Shown: piece by piece, positions 1-5,449 of the stretch
How positions within the stretch are numbered: position 1 is the first letter of the stretch
Layout of the letters: the number at the start of each line of letters is the position of its first letter
Assembly (NCBI GenBank): GCA_016932235.1
Contig: JAFGDF010000058.1
Coordinates: 1 to 5,535, forward strand
Length of the DNA: 5,535 nt
Source: Deltaproteobacteria bacterium
GTDB lineage: Bacteria; Desulfobacterota; DSM-4660; Desulfatiglandales; HGW-15
Direction: 5' to 3'
Notes under the pieces: model-generated
What the model saw: the letters and a program-made list of their open reading frames with translations, nothing else
What the model was told of the DNA's origin: nothing
Databases searched by the model: none
Made by a program: the position numbers and the translations under genes

Positions 1-770
1 TCGATCCTTTCAGCCATCTCGTCCCTCCGGGCCTTGATATATTCAAGTTCTTTTGCCGTGTGGGCGCCGAAACCGGCGGCAAAGGCGTCTCTGCTGGCGA
101 GGGGGCTGGGGATCCTCCTTCGCATCTCATACATCTCGTGTAGAATCCCGCGGGCCTGCTCTTCATAGGACTGCATCTCCGCCAGCTTTTCCTCATCATA
201 CCTGATCTTGCCTGGAAATTTGGCTTCAGACAGCTCAATAAATTCCTTTAGCTGATCCGTAACATGCCTGAGATTTTTTTCATCCTCTTTGAACCCCACA
301 TCAAGATAGTAGGAGAAGCGGTCCTTTGTATGGGTGTGTGAAAGGAAGATCGCGGCCAGGCACATTACTGTACAGGAATGGGGATCACAGATGGAGATAT
401 CTTCCAGGGGAACAGCGCCGCATTCCATCATGGCAAAGGGCATTGATGTCATATCACAGGCATTATCCACAGGCAGCCCCCTTTCGCGGGCCAGGGCAAG
501 ATACTTGTCCGGTTCAGTCGCGCCTATGGCCACTCCGACATTTCCCATGGGGGCAAAACCCATGGCCTTTGCCAGGGGACCGGCCATAAATCCTCCCCCG
601 GCATCGGAAAAGGGCCTCCCTTCTTTCCAGGCGTCAAGCTGTTCCCGGGTCTCTTCAAGTTGTATCTCATATCTGATCTTGTTTGATTTCAACTTAGTGG
701 GGTCGGGGTTCTCCTCGATTTTTTTTATCCTTTTCTGGAGCGTTAAGATCCTGGCTTCATAGTGGTTCAT
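1..770 (-). CDS. 2-hydroxyacyl-CoA dehydratase family protein, N-terminal part (runs off the left edge)
   Basis: An open frame of 256 codons starts at ATG 770-768 and continues without a stop to the window edge, so the C-terminal part is missing. A Shine-Dalgarno GGAGG (781-777) lies six bases before the start. Residues 1-50 are charged and probably helical. After that comes the family pattern: a glycine- and alanine-rich segment (about 56-85), 'ERGLP' followed by Cys105 and Asp106, then Cys117, 'ICDP' at Cys128, Cys133 and Cys137, and later the helical stretch that links the two Rossmann-like lobes. Family members bind one [4Fe-4S] cluster per subunit through conserved cysteines. They catalyse radical dehydration of (R)-2-hydroxyacyl-CoA or, in the benzoyl-CoA reductase branch, ring reduction. 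The gene lies 48 bases downstream of another subunit on the same strand, so the two very likely form a heterodimer in the cytoplasm. The true substrate cannot be told from the sequence. Confidence 0.82.
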   Translation of the reverse strand, partial: MNHYEARILTLQKRIKKIEENPDPTKLKSNKIRYEIQLEETREQLDAWKEGRPFSDAGGGFMAGPLAKAMGFAPMGNVGVAIGATEPDKYLALARERGLPVDNACDMTSMPFAMMECGAVPLEDISICDPHSCTVMCLAAIFLSHTHTKDRFSYYLDVGFKEDEKNLRHVTDQLKEFIELSEAKFPGKIRYDEEKLAEMQSYEEQARGILHEMYEMRRRIPSPLASRDAFAAGFGAHTAKELEYIKARRDEMAERI

Positions 771-818
771 TCCGTCCCTCCAACAGGCATATATTTTAAT
801 AAAAAAAGCTGATTAGGA

Positions 819-1943
819 TCATGCGAGCATCTCTATAAACGCGCCGATCCGTGTCCTTATCTGTCCGGCATTAGCAAAATTATAGGCCCTGTCAACGCTC
901 ATATAGGGGATCCCCGCGTCCTGGAGCCTTTGTCTGAGAAAACATATGCGGTAACTCTGGGGATGACACCAGGTCAGGGGTAATCCGAGGACACCGTCAA
1001 TGGAATAGTCCTTAACATTTTCTATTATCTGCTCGACCTGCCTGTCCCAGTGGGCCATCCTCGGGGCGCCGGCCCGTCCGAGATACCTTCTTGCCAGGGC
1101 ATAGGCAGGGTCGGAAAGAGATGTGTTGACCTGTGTATTAAAATACCTGCTTCCCGTATCCATGTCATCCATGGCCACGATACAGTTTTCTTCAATAAGA
1201 TCCATATAGGCAGGCTCATCCAGCATCTCGCTTGATACCAGCAGCCTGGGGCTGAAATTGCCGAGGTCTGTTTCCCTTTCCCCCAGATAAGGCAGCAGGG
1301 CCTCCAGTTCCCTGTTGAACTCCTCCTTGGGCATGACACCTGCGGTTGTTGTTATTCCAAGGGCCTCGGCCCCGGACAGGGGAGGTATATCTTTTTTCCT
1401 CAAGTCGTACATCATGGTCAGGAGATCACGCATTTTGTTATAGGTCTCTATGCTCGATAGAAGAGAATCATCCGTAATCTTTTTTCCCCCGAAATCCTCA
1501 ACAACCTTTATCAGGTCCCGAATCTCCTCCGTAAAAAAACGGTGATTAAGGCCGGAATCCACAAAAGGGACATGCATTATGTGGCATAAGGGCTTTATCT
1601 TCAGCGCGGAAAGGACGTCCCATAACCGGACAAGGTCCTGGTCTATATCCGCGATAATAATTCCATCAAGAAAATCCAGATCTCCGGTCAGCAGGGATTC
1701 GAGGACATGGTTGCAGTAACCGCAACTCCCTTCGCTCCTGTATACCCTGGCATGGGAAATATTGCCGTCCCAGGTCCCCGTGATCCTGAAGGGGAGCATG
1801 CCGGCAGCTGAAATGACCTCCTCCGGCACCTCCTGTGACAATAAACCAATGACCTTCCCGCCCTTATCTTTCCATTCCATTGCCCATCTGGTCCTGCTGG
1901 TCTCCCTGTTGCCTGATATTAATTCCCTAAGCCTTTCTTCCAT
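819..1943 (-). CDS. 2-hydroxyacyl-CoA dehydratase family subunit (HgdB/BcrC-like), 374 residues
   Basis: Length and layout fit the smaller subunit type of this family. 'AAGMLPFRITG' (46-56) is the typical N-terminal strand and turn. 'SCGYCNHVLES' (73-83) carries Cys74 and Cys77, and 'HVPF' is at 124-127. 'YNKMR' (168-172) matches the usual Y-N-x-x-R. 'GSRYF' is at 264-268, and 'TWCHPQSYR' (324-332) holds Cys326. The end, 'GQIRTRIGAFIEML' (360-373), is the family C-terminus. The start at 1943-1941 has GGAGA eight bases upstream (1954-1950). Two places where, as I recall the family, a cysteine is common are different: 'ADID' at 98-101 in place of a C-D motif, and 'DDMDTGSR' at 259-266 with Asp262. 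Cluster binding may therefore be unusual, or the subunit may be the non-substrate-binding partner. It is first in the operon, ahead of the partial subunit. The ATPase activator needed by this family is not seen. Confidence 0.88.
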   Translation of the reverse strand: MEERLRELISGNRETSRTRWAMEWKDKGGKVIGLLSQEVPEEVISAAGMLPFRITGTWDGNISHARVYRSEGSCGYCNHVLESLLTGDLDFLDGIIIADIDQDLVRLWDVLSALKIKPLCHIMHVPFVDSGLNHRFFTEEIRDLIKVVEDFGGKKITDDSLLSSIETYNKMRDLLTMMYDLRKKDIPPLSGAEALGITTTAGVMPKEEFNRELEALLPYLGERETDLGNFSPRLLVSSEMLDEPAYMDLIEENCIVAMDDMDTGSRYFNTQVNTSLSDPAYALARRYLGRAGAPRMAHWDRQVEQIIENVKDYSIDGVLGLPLTWCHPQSYRICFLRQRLQDAGIPYMSVDRAYNFANAGQIRTRIGAFIEMLA

Positions 1944-1991
1944 TAATCGTCTCCATATTCTTGTTGTGAACCGAATTTTTTACAGTTATCG

Positions 1992-2020
1992 AGAATAAGA
2001 AAATTATCTATTTCAGTCAA
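1992..2020 (-). promoter_or_regulatory. Sigma70-type promoter of the dehydratase operon
   Basis: Reading the minus strand, TTGACT (2020-2015) and TATTCT (1997-1992) are separated by exactly 17 bases. The -35 box matches five of six consensus bases and the -10 box four of six. Transcription would begin near 1985, giving a leader of about 40 bases with the Shine-Dalgarno at 1954-1950. The DNA just upstream is very AT-rich, like an UP element. This is a motif match only. Confidence 0.6.
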
Positions 2021-2027
2021 TAAAATA

Positions 2028-2047
2028 AAAAGGGGAAATCTCCTTTT
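2028..2047. repeat. 8-bp hairpin next to the dehydratase promoter, possible terminator on the minus strand
   Basis: AAAAGGGG (2028-2035) and CTCCTTTT (2040-2047) flank a four-base loop. On the plus strand the stem has one G-T wobble; on the minus strand it has one A-C mismatch. Read on the minus strand it is followed by a T-rich run (2031-2019), so it could stop transcripts arriving from the operon at 2419-3360. It lies only seven bases behind the -35 box at 2015-2020, so it would separate that promoter from upstream transcription. A role as a protein-binding site is equally possible. Confidence 0.4.
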
Positions 2048-2058
2048 GTGTTACACTT

Positions 2059-2080
2059 TATGCAATAATGTTTTAGCATA
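2059..2080. repeat. Inverted repeat TATGC-N12-GCATA upstream of the dehydratase promoter
   Basis: TATGC (2059-2063) and GCATA (2076-2080) form 5-bp arms around 12 bases. The element sits about 40 to 60 bases upstream of the -35 box on the minus strand, where an activator often binds. The arms are short and the region is AT-rich, so chance is a real possibility. Confidence 0.25.
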
Positions 2081-2105
2081 TTTTATTTTTATGGGGATTA
2101 TTTAA

Positions 2106-2126
2106 TTTATAAAATGTTTATAAAAT
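2106..2126. repeat. Direct repeat of TTTATAAAAT, one helical turn apart
   Basis: Two identical 10-base copies (2106-2115 and 2117-2126) are separated by one G, so they are offset by 11 bases, about one turn of the helix. They lie roughly 90 bases upstream of the -35 box of the dehydratase operon. The spacing suits a protein that binds side by side on one face of the DNA, but in AT-rich DNA this may be accidental. Confidence 0.35.
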
Positions 2127-2241
2127 AAGCCTGAATGCTTTGATATCCTGCAACCGTAATGAGTAAGAAAGGTATGGGTAAAACATTTTATTACATTTGG
2201 AGTATCGATTATATTGCAGTCAGGCCAGGTTATCAGCATGA

Positions 2242-2399
2242 CCGGCAACTATTAACCTGAAAAAAGAGGAGGAAATCAGGCTCTCTGGAAAAGAAAAAGA
2301 CATCCTTTACGAAAAATTCAGGGAAAGATGCCCGGTTTTCGGATCAATGTAACGGATTTCTATGAAAGGGGTGGGGTGAAAGGAGGATATCAACTATAG
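2242..2399 (+). pseudogene. Short coding-like remnant, frame broken, unknown product
   Basis: From 2242 to a TAA at 2350-2352 one plus-strand frame reads a charged, helix-like peptide that includes 'KKEEEIRLSGKEKDILYEKF'. It has no usable start codon, and a TGA at 2239-2241 closes it upstream. A second frame opens inside it at ATG 2328 and runs 23 residues to TAG 2397-2399, including 'FRINVTDFYERGG'. Both read like real protein rather than random translation, so a frameshifted gene fragment is possible. AGGAGG at 2268-2273 and again at 2381-2386 resemble ribosome sites, but no proper gene follows either. I do not recognise the family. The rest of the 1944-2418 gap holds only the regulatory elements listed separately. 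Confidence 0.22.
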
Positions 2400-2418
2400 A
2401 CATGATTTATTTGAATAT

Positions 2419-2829
2419 CTACGGTCGTGCCCCTTTTTGTTCGTATGCTTCCTGAATACGAACACCGACATATTCCCTGAGCGCATCATCCTGCTCTGAA
2501 ATGTCGAAGCAATAGCCGTCCGATCCCAAAAGCCCGCCGGGGATCAGATCCCCCAGTTCATCCGGATCAGTGATCATATCAGCGTAGAAGCAGACGGAAA
2601 GCCATCTCTGCCGCGGATCATCATCGATGACATCCAGCATGACAAACAGCGGCCGATCTTTCTGGTTCTCGCGGGTCGCCCGGAGTGAGAAACTGATGCC
2701 GGGACGTTCGACCCATGCAAGTGTCACATCTTGCTTGTCCCTCAACCCCCGATAGAAGGAAAGAAAGACAGGTTTCAGCCCAAGAGAATCATCTGTCCAT
2801 TGATCGATAAACCGACGTACTGTTTCCAT
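2419..2829 (-). CDS. Small acidic conserved hypothetical protein, 136 residues
   Basis: I cannot assign a named domain or function. The protein looks genuine. It has a good Shine-Dalgarno (AGGTGG, six bases before ATG 2829-2827) and starts 18 bases after the PocR-domain gene ends, so the two are almost certainly cotranscribed. The composition is soluble and acidic, with no signal peptide or membrane segment. Notable blocks are 'FIDQWTDD' (7-14), 'ERPGISFSLR' (41-50), 'LFVMLDVIDDDP' (61-72), 'RWLSVCFYADMITDPDELGD' (75-94) and 'IPGGLLGSDGYCFDI' (96-110). The dense run of motif-like glycine, aspartate and aromatic residues suggests a compact alpha/beta fold with a conserved surface. I have the impression of similar proteins in other anaerobic Desulfobacterota, but this is memory and not a search result. 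A role as partner or effector of the PocR sensor is inference from operon position only. Confidence 0.75.
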   Translation of the reverse strand: METVRRFIDQWTDDSLGLKPVFLSFYRGLRDKQDVTLAWVERPGISFSLRATRENQKDRPLFVMLDVIDDDPRQRWLSVCFYADMITDPDELGDLIPGGLLGSDGYCFDISEQDDALREYVGVRIQEAYEQKGARP

Positions 2830-2847
2830 GTTATGCCACCTTTCGCA

Positions 2848-3360
2848 TCATTCGGATACGGATGCGTCCTTCAAAAGTTGGGCGATCCGCGATTCAATAA
2901 AGGCGGCCGCCTGCCGCGCCTCGTCTTCCGTCATCGAGCCCAGATCCCGGCAAAGCGTCTCAATGGTTTCTTCATCCAGACCCGTGGTTTTTTGGATCAT
3001 AAAATCCTCCACCTCGCCCCCTTCAAGAAGCACACCGCACCCTCCGGCGGTTCCCAGAAATTCTTCCCCGACAAAAATGGGAACGGCGATTTTCAGAAGC
3101 CCGGCGTCACATTCATCAATAACCGCATTTCTTGTCTGTCTGGCCCGGGCCATTAAATTCTGATTTGCAGGCGCGCATATGGCGGCAAGCGCGTCTCTGT
3201 TTGCTTTAATTTTTGGGCACAGATTGTTACAGAAGTTCTGTTTTACGGTAACGCTGATGCCGTCCGATTTATATATGGTGCAATTTAAATGAAACCGGTC
3301 CGACAACTCTTTTTCAAACCGAGCCCAGGCTTCCTCGGATAAAATGTCCGTAAGTTCCAT
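2848..3360 (-). CDS. Stand-alone PocR ligand-binding (sensory) domain protein, 170 residues
   Basis: The whole protein is one PocR-type sensory domain. Residues 5-30 give the 'ILSEEAWARFEKELSDRF' helix and the following strand. The signature cysteines are at 44 and 48 ('NFCNNLC'), at 62, and at 84 in 'ECDAGLLKIAVPI' (83-95). 'FLGTAGGCGVLL' (101-112) matches the usual glycine-rich strand pair. PocR domains are known as N-terminal sensors for small hydrocarbon derivatives in regulators such as PocR of propanediol use. They may also bind a metal through the cysteines. Here there is no DNA-binding, kinase or cyclic-di-GMP domain, so the signal must pass to another protein. The start at 3360-3358 is fixed by the very strong Shine-Dalgarno GGAGGTGA at 3377-3370, and the stop (TGA 2850-2848) precedes the next gene by 18 bases. 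Cytoplasmic location is inferred from the lack of any signal or membrane segment. Confidence 0.85.
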   Translation of the reverse strand: MELTDILSEEAWARFEKELSDRFHLNCTIYKSDGISVTVKQNFCNNLCPKIKANRDALAAICAPANQNLMARARQTRNAVIDECDAGLLKIAVPIFVGEEFLGTAGGCGVLLEGGEVEDFMIQKTTGLDEETIETLCRDLGSMTEDEARQAAAFIESRIAQLLKDASVSE

Positions 3361-3369
3361 CTGGCAAAA

Positions 3370-3377
3370 TCACCTCC
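3370..3377 (-). promoter_or_regulatory. Near-perfect ribosome binding site of the PocR-domain gene
   Basis: GGAGGTGA is complementary to eight bases of the 16S rRNA 3' end and lies nine bases before the ATG. It is the strongest such site seen in the window and fixes the start of the PocR-domain gene. Confidence 0.8.
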
Positions 3378-3410
3378 GGTCCAATGTTTATGCTGCAAAA
3401 AAACCTTGAC

Positions 3411-3439
3411 AGTATACACAGCCGACGTCCTCCGGTAAA
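3411..3439 (-). promoter_or_regulatory. Sigma70-type promoter of the PocR operon
   Basis: On the minus strand TTTACC (3439-3434) and TATACT (3416-3411) are exactly 17 bases apart. The -10 box matches five of six consensus bases and the -35 box four of six. The start of transcription would fall near 3404, leaving a leader of about 45 bases that contains the strong ribosome site. The promoter follows directly on the terminator at 3449-3470. Confidence 0.55.
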
Positions 3440-3448
3440 GGATTTGTT

Positions 3449-3470
3449 AAAAAAACCTCAAAAGAGATTT
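3449..3470 (-). terminator. Rho-independent terminator after the VapC remnant
   Basis: Read on the minus strand, AAATCTC (3470-3464) pairs with GAGGTTT (3459-3453) across a TTTT loop. This gives a seven-bp stem with one T-G wobble, and the T tract runs on to 3449. It lies 23 bases after the stop codon of the VapC-like frame and just ahead of the PocR promoter, so it would insulate the two units. Confidence 0.55.
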
Positions 3471-3493
3471 GAAATTTACGGGCGCCACCCTTT

Positions 3494-3838
3494 TTACACT
3501 GCCAACACCGATTCTTTATATTGGATAACAGAGGCATCGCAGGTGAGGAACAGCATCCTTTCTGAACGGGCTTGAGCAAGGAGAAGGCGATCAAAAGGGT
3601 CTTTATGAAGTGGCGGCAACGAATCAAACCTCAGGGCATGTTCAGCCGTTACGGGGATCTCCATGTATCCATGCACAACGAGCATCTTCCTTAAACGATA
3701 GGGATCGACCTTGAAATCTTCACGTCCGAGTCCCAGTTTAATAACAATTTCCCAGATACTTGCCGTGCTGAAAAACAGACGATTATCTGGTGTGGTTAAA
3801 AGGGTGCGCGTTGATAACGTTGGTTTAATAGACTTAGT
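3494..3838 (-). pseudogene. vapC: VapC-type PIN-domain toxin, N-terminus lost
   Basis: Translating the minus strand from 3838 to the TAA at 3496-3494 gives 114 residues that fit the PIN-domain nuclease of VapBC-type toxin-antitoxin systems. 'PDNRLFFSTASIWEI' (17-31) holds the second acidic position, Glu30. 'IPVTAEHALRFDSLPPLHKD' (61-80) leads into 'PFDRLLLAQA' (81-90) with Asp83, and 'LTCDAS' (98-103) has Asp101. The usual beginning of about 20 residues, with the first catalytic aspartate in an 'LLDTH' motif, is absent: an in-frame TAA sits at 3841-3839. I find no such motif in the other frames up to about 3970. No ATG, GTG or TTG lies before residue 52, so the intact domain cannot be translated. 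No antitoxin gene is seen next to it. The usual length is about 125 to 135 residues, so most of the domain survives. It is almost certainly inactive. Confidence 0.75.
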
Positions 3839-3852
3839 TTATATGGTCTATT
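3827..3852. repeat. Perfect 7-bp inverted repeat at the broken end of the VapC remnant
   Basis: AATAGAC (3827-3833) and GTCTATT (3846-3852) are exact inverted copies around 12 bases. The repeat spans the TAA (3839-3841) where the VapC frame ends. It may be a protein-binding site for the divergent region or the scar of the event that removed the toxin's N-terminus. Confidence 0.4.
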
Positions 3853-3885
3853 CGTGTAACCGGAGATCGTCAATGCCAAACAGCT

Positions 3886-3914
3886 TTGTCATTCAACATA
3901 AATTCTGTTATAAA
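3886..3914 (+). promoter_or_regulatory. Sigma70-type promoter of the NifX-permease operon
   Basis: TTGTCA (3886-3891) and TATAAA (3909-3914) are separated by exactly 17 bases, and each matches five of six consensus bases. Transcription would begin near 3921, giving a leader of about 60 bases that contains the inverted repeats at 3933-3958. Confidence 0.6.
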
Positions 3915-3932
3915 TGTGATACATAGGGATCA

Positions 3933-3958
3933 GATATGGCACATATCAATTTTGATAT
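3933..3958. repeat. Two overlapping perfect inverted repeats in the leader of the NifX-permease operon
   Basis: GATATG (3933-3938) and CATATC (3942-3947) are exact inverted copies around GCA. ATATCAA (3943-3949) and TTGATAT (3952-3958) are exact inverted copies around two T. The two repeats share the segment 3943-3947, so only one hairpin could form at a time. They lie about 12 to 37 bases after the predicted transcription start, a usual place for a repressor site. The identity of any regulator is unknown. Confidence 0.45.
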
Positions 3959-3982
3959 TAGATTTCAACAGGATAACCAATT

Positions 3983-4771
3983 ATGAAGATTGCTTTTGCA
4001 GCGACAGGAACAGATCTCGATGCGAAAATAGAACGGAGGTTGGGGCAGGCAAAACATCTGCTTATTGTGGATTCGGATACGGGCGATTTTGAATCATTGG
4101 ATATACCCTTTAAACCGGAAGCCCCTGGTCTAGGGATAAACATTTCCCTCATGGCAATGGAAAAAGGTTCAAGGGCCATAGTCGCGGGCTATATATCACC
4201 ACGGATAAGCAGCCCCCTTTCCAGGGGGGGAATAAAAGTAGTAAATTACAGGGAATGCTCAATAAGGGATTTTCTGGACGCATATAAAAATGGGGAAATC
4301 GATGATCTCAGACATGATGAACCCATAGACAAAATCGAAAGGATGAAGCTAAATTCCATTGCCCCTGTAATGAGACAGACAGCCCTTCAATTCCTGAATA
4401 TGACACCGGTTCTCATGGGTGTGGTATTGCTCATTGGTCTTGTACGATCGTTTCTCAAAGATGAAATTTTACTGACACTATTCAGCGGGGAACCTATCTT
4501 TGATACCGTACTCGGGGCCTTTGCCGGAAGCATATTTACCGGGATGCCGGTTAACAGCTATCTGATCGGTGATGCGCTCCTAAAAATGGGTGTCAGCCCT
4601 TTCGCAATAACAGCCCTGCTCATGACCTGGGTTTCAGTCGGCCTGGCACAATTGCCCGCGGAGATCGCGGCGCTTGGCCGTTCTTTCGGGCTGTCAAGGA
4701 TAATAATCTCATACATTGTATCCGTTATTATGGCGCTGATAATGGGCGTTCTCATGGGAATTATTAAATGA
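3983..4771 (+). CDS. NifX-like (dinitrogenase FeMo-cofactor type) domain fused to a half-permease, 262 residues
   Basis: Residues 1 to about 105 are a dinitrogenase iron-molybdenum cofactor biosynthesis-type domain. The markers are 'MKIAFAATGTDLDAKIERRL' at the start, 'LLIVDSDTGDFESLDIP' (26-42), the turn 'GLGIN', and 'RAIVAGYISPRISSPLSRGG' (64-83). Such domains bind FeMo-cofactor precursors or metal clusters in NifX and NafY; here only the fold type is supported. A charged linker (about 106-127) follows, then four hydrophobic segments near 141-157, 172-195, 206-225 and 240-261. They resemble half of a permease of the ArsP/DUF318 type ('TGMPVNSYLIGDALLKMGVS', then 'AEIAALGRSFGLSR'), without the cysteine pair I would expect in an arsenical exporter. 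The start has only a weak AGGA site nine bases upstream. The stop overlaps the next start by four bases, so the two halves are probably made together. The substrate is unknown; a metal or oxyanion is a guess. Confidence 0.8.
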   Translation: MKIAFAATGTDLDAKIERRLGQAKHLLIVDSDTGDFESLDIPFKPEAPGLGINISLMAMEKGSRAIVAGYISPRISSPLSRGGIKVVNYRECSIRDFLDAYKNGEIDDLRHDEPIDKIERMKLNSIAPVMRQTALQFLNMTPVLMGVVLLIGLVRSFLKDEILLTLFSGEPIFDTVLGAFAGSIFTGMPVNSYLIGDALLKMGVSPFAITALLMTWVSVGLAQLPAEIAALGRSFGLSRIIISYIVSVIMALIMGVLMGIIK

Positions 4772-5349
4772 ATGAACGAGTTAAAGATAGAATCGCAAAA
4801 AAGGAAAATAGAAAGTTAAGTCTCTCCTGGATCTTTTTGGGAACAGTCCTCGGCCTTTATCTCATCATACTGCCCTTTTCAACCCAGAGGATCATGAATG
4901 CGATTTTTATCGATTTCAGAACCATACTACAGATGATCCTGCCGCTCTTTATTGCCTTTCTGATAATGTTTTTTATCAATCTTTATGTCGGCCCGAAAAA
5001 GATTGCGGATTTTATGGGCAGGAGGATCGGAATCAGGGGGGTGTTATTTTCATCCCTTGCCGGTATCATTTCAATGGGGCCGATATATGCATGGTATCCT
5101 ATGCTGAAAGGCTTCAGGGAAAAAGGGGTCCCGGTTTTTTACTTGAGTAATTTTCTTGGAAACAGGGCCATAAAGCCCTTTCTTTTACCCATGATGATCC
5201 TGTTTTTCGGATGGGTCTATACGATCTTTTTTAACATCCTCGTCTGGATATCTTCCATTGTGGCCTCCTGCCTTGTTTCAAGGCTTTGCCATGATATCAG
5301 CGGCGATAAAAAAACCGATAATCATGGTGATTCTGTTTACTGCATTTAA
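4768..5349 (+). CDS. Second half-permease (ArsP/DUF318-like), 193 residues
   Basis: After a short basic N-terminus (1-18) the protein has about five hydrophobic segments, near 19-37, 51-73, 89-105, 136-150 and 151-170. Between them is the block 'GIISMGPIYAWYPMLKGF' (99-116), then 'KGVPVFYLSNFLGNRAIKPF' (119-138). Permeases of this type typically have two similar halves in one chain of more than 300 residues; here the other half is the C-terminal part of the upstream gene. The start ATG overlaps the upstream stop in an ATGA (4768-4771), so translational coupling is likely and there is no good separate ribosome site. The last 20 residues are polar with scattered Cys and His (Cys174, His175, His186, Cys192), an odd tail for this family. 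A hydrophobic reading frame overlaps it in another phase (5291-5353), so the end may have been altered. The product should lie in the inner membrane beside its partner. Confidence 0.8.
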   Translation: MNERVKDRIAKKENRKLSLSWIFLGTVLGLYLIILPFSTQRIMNAIFIDFRTILQMILPLFIAFLIMFFINLYVGPKKIADFMGRRIGIRGVLFSSLAGIISMGPIYAWYPMLKGFREKGVPVFYLSNFLGNRAIKPFLLPMMILFFGWVYTIFFNILVWISSIVASCLVSRLCHDISGDKKTDNHGDSVYCI

Positions 5350-5350
5350 C

Positions 5351-5390
5351 TGATTTTGAACAGTAAGAAAAAAATAGTTCTGTAAAATCA
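5351..5390. repeat. Long imperfect inverted repeat just after the permease stop codon
   Basis: TGATTTT plus GAAC (5351-5361) pair with GTTC (5377-5380) and AAAATCA (5384-5390), an 11-bp stem broken by a three-base bulge with a 15-base A-rich loop. It begins one base after the permease stop. No T run follows, so it is not a standard terminator; it could protect the 3' end of the message or be part of the mobile-element debris to the right. Confidence 0.4.
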
Positions 5391-5401
5391 AGCATATAAA
5401 T

Positions 5402-5422
5402 TGCCAAAAAAAGTCTTTGGCA
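5402..5422. repeat. 7-bp inverted repeat between the permease and the transposase remnant
   Basis: TGCCAAA (5402-5408) and TTTGGCA (5416-5422) are exact inverted copies around seven bases. The repeat lies 28 bases beyond the transposase stop and may belong to the end of the insertion element. The 100 bases between 5350 and 5449 hold nothing else I can support. Confidence 0.4.
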
Positions 5423-5449
5423 CTACCCTTCGCTCTTTGACAATTGACA

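Noticed and set aside
334..762. Plus-strand open frame of 142 codons, and the shorter one at 326-589
   Set aside because: Both lie opposite the dehydratase subunit gene at 1-770, whose translation shows clear family motifs; these are antisense shadows.
2159..2260. A 33-residue plus-strand open frame
   Set aside because: No ribosome site precedes the ATG and the peptide has no recognisable features.
2731..3163. Plus-strand open frames opposite the PocR operon
   Set aside because: They are antisense to two genes with strong ribosome sites and family motifs.
3943..3958. Possible FNR-type site
   Set aside because: FNR-type sites read TTGAT-N4-ATCAA; here the half-sites are in the opposite order.
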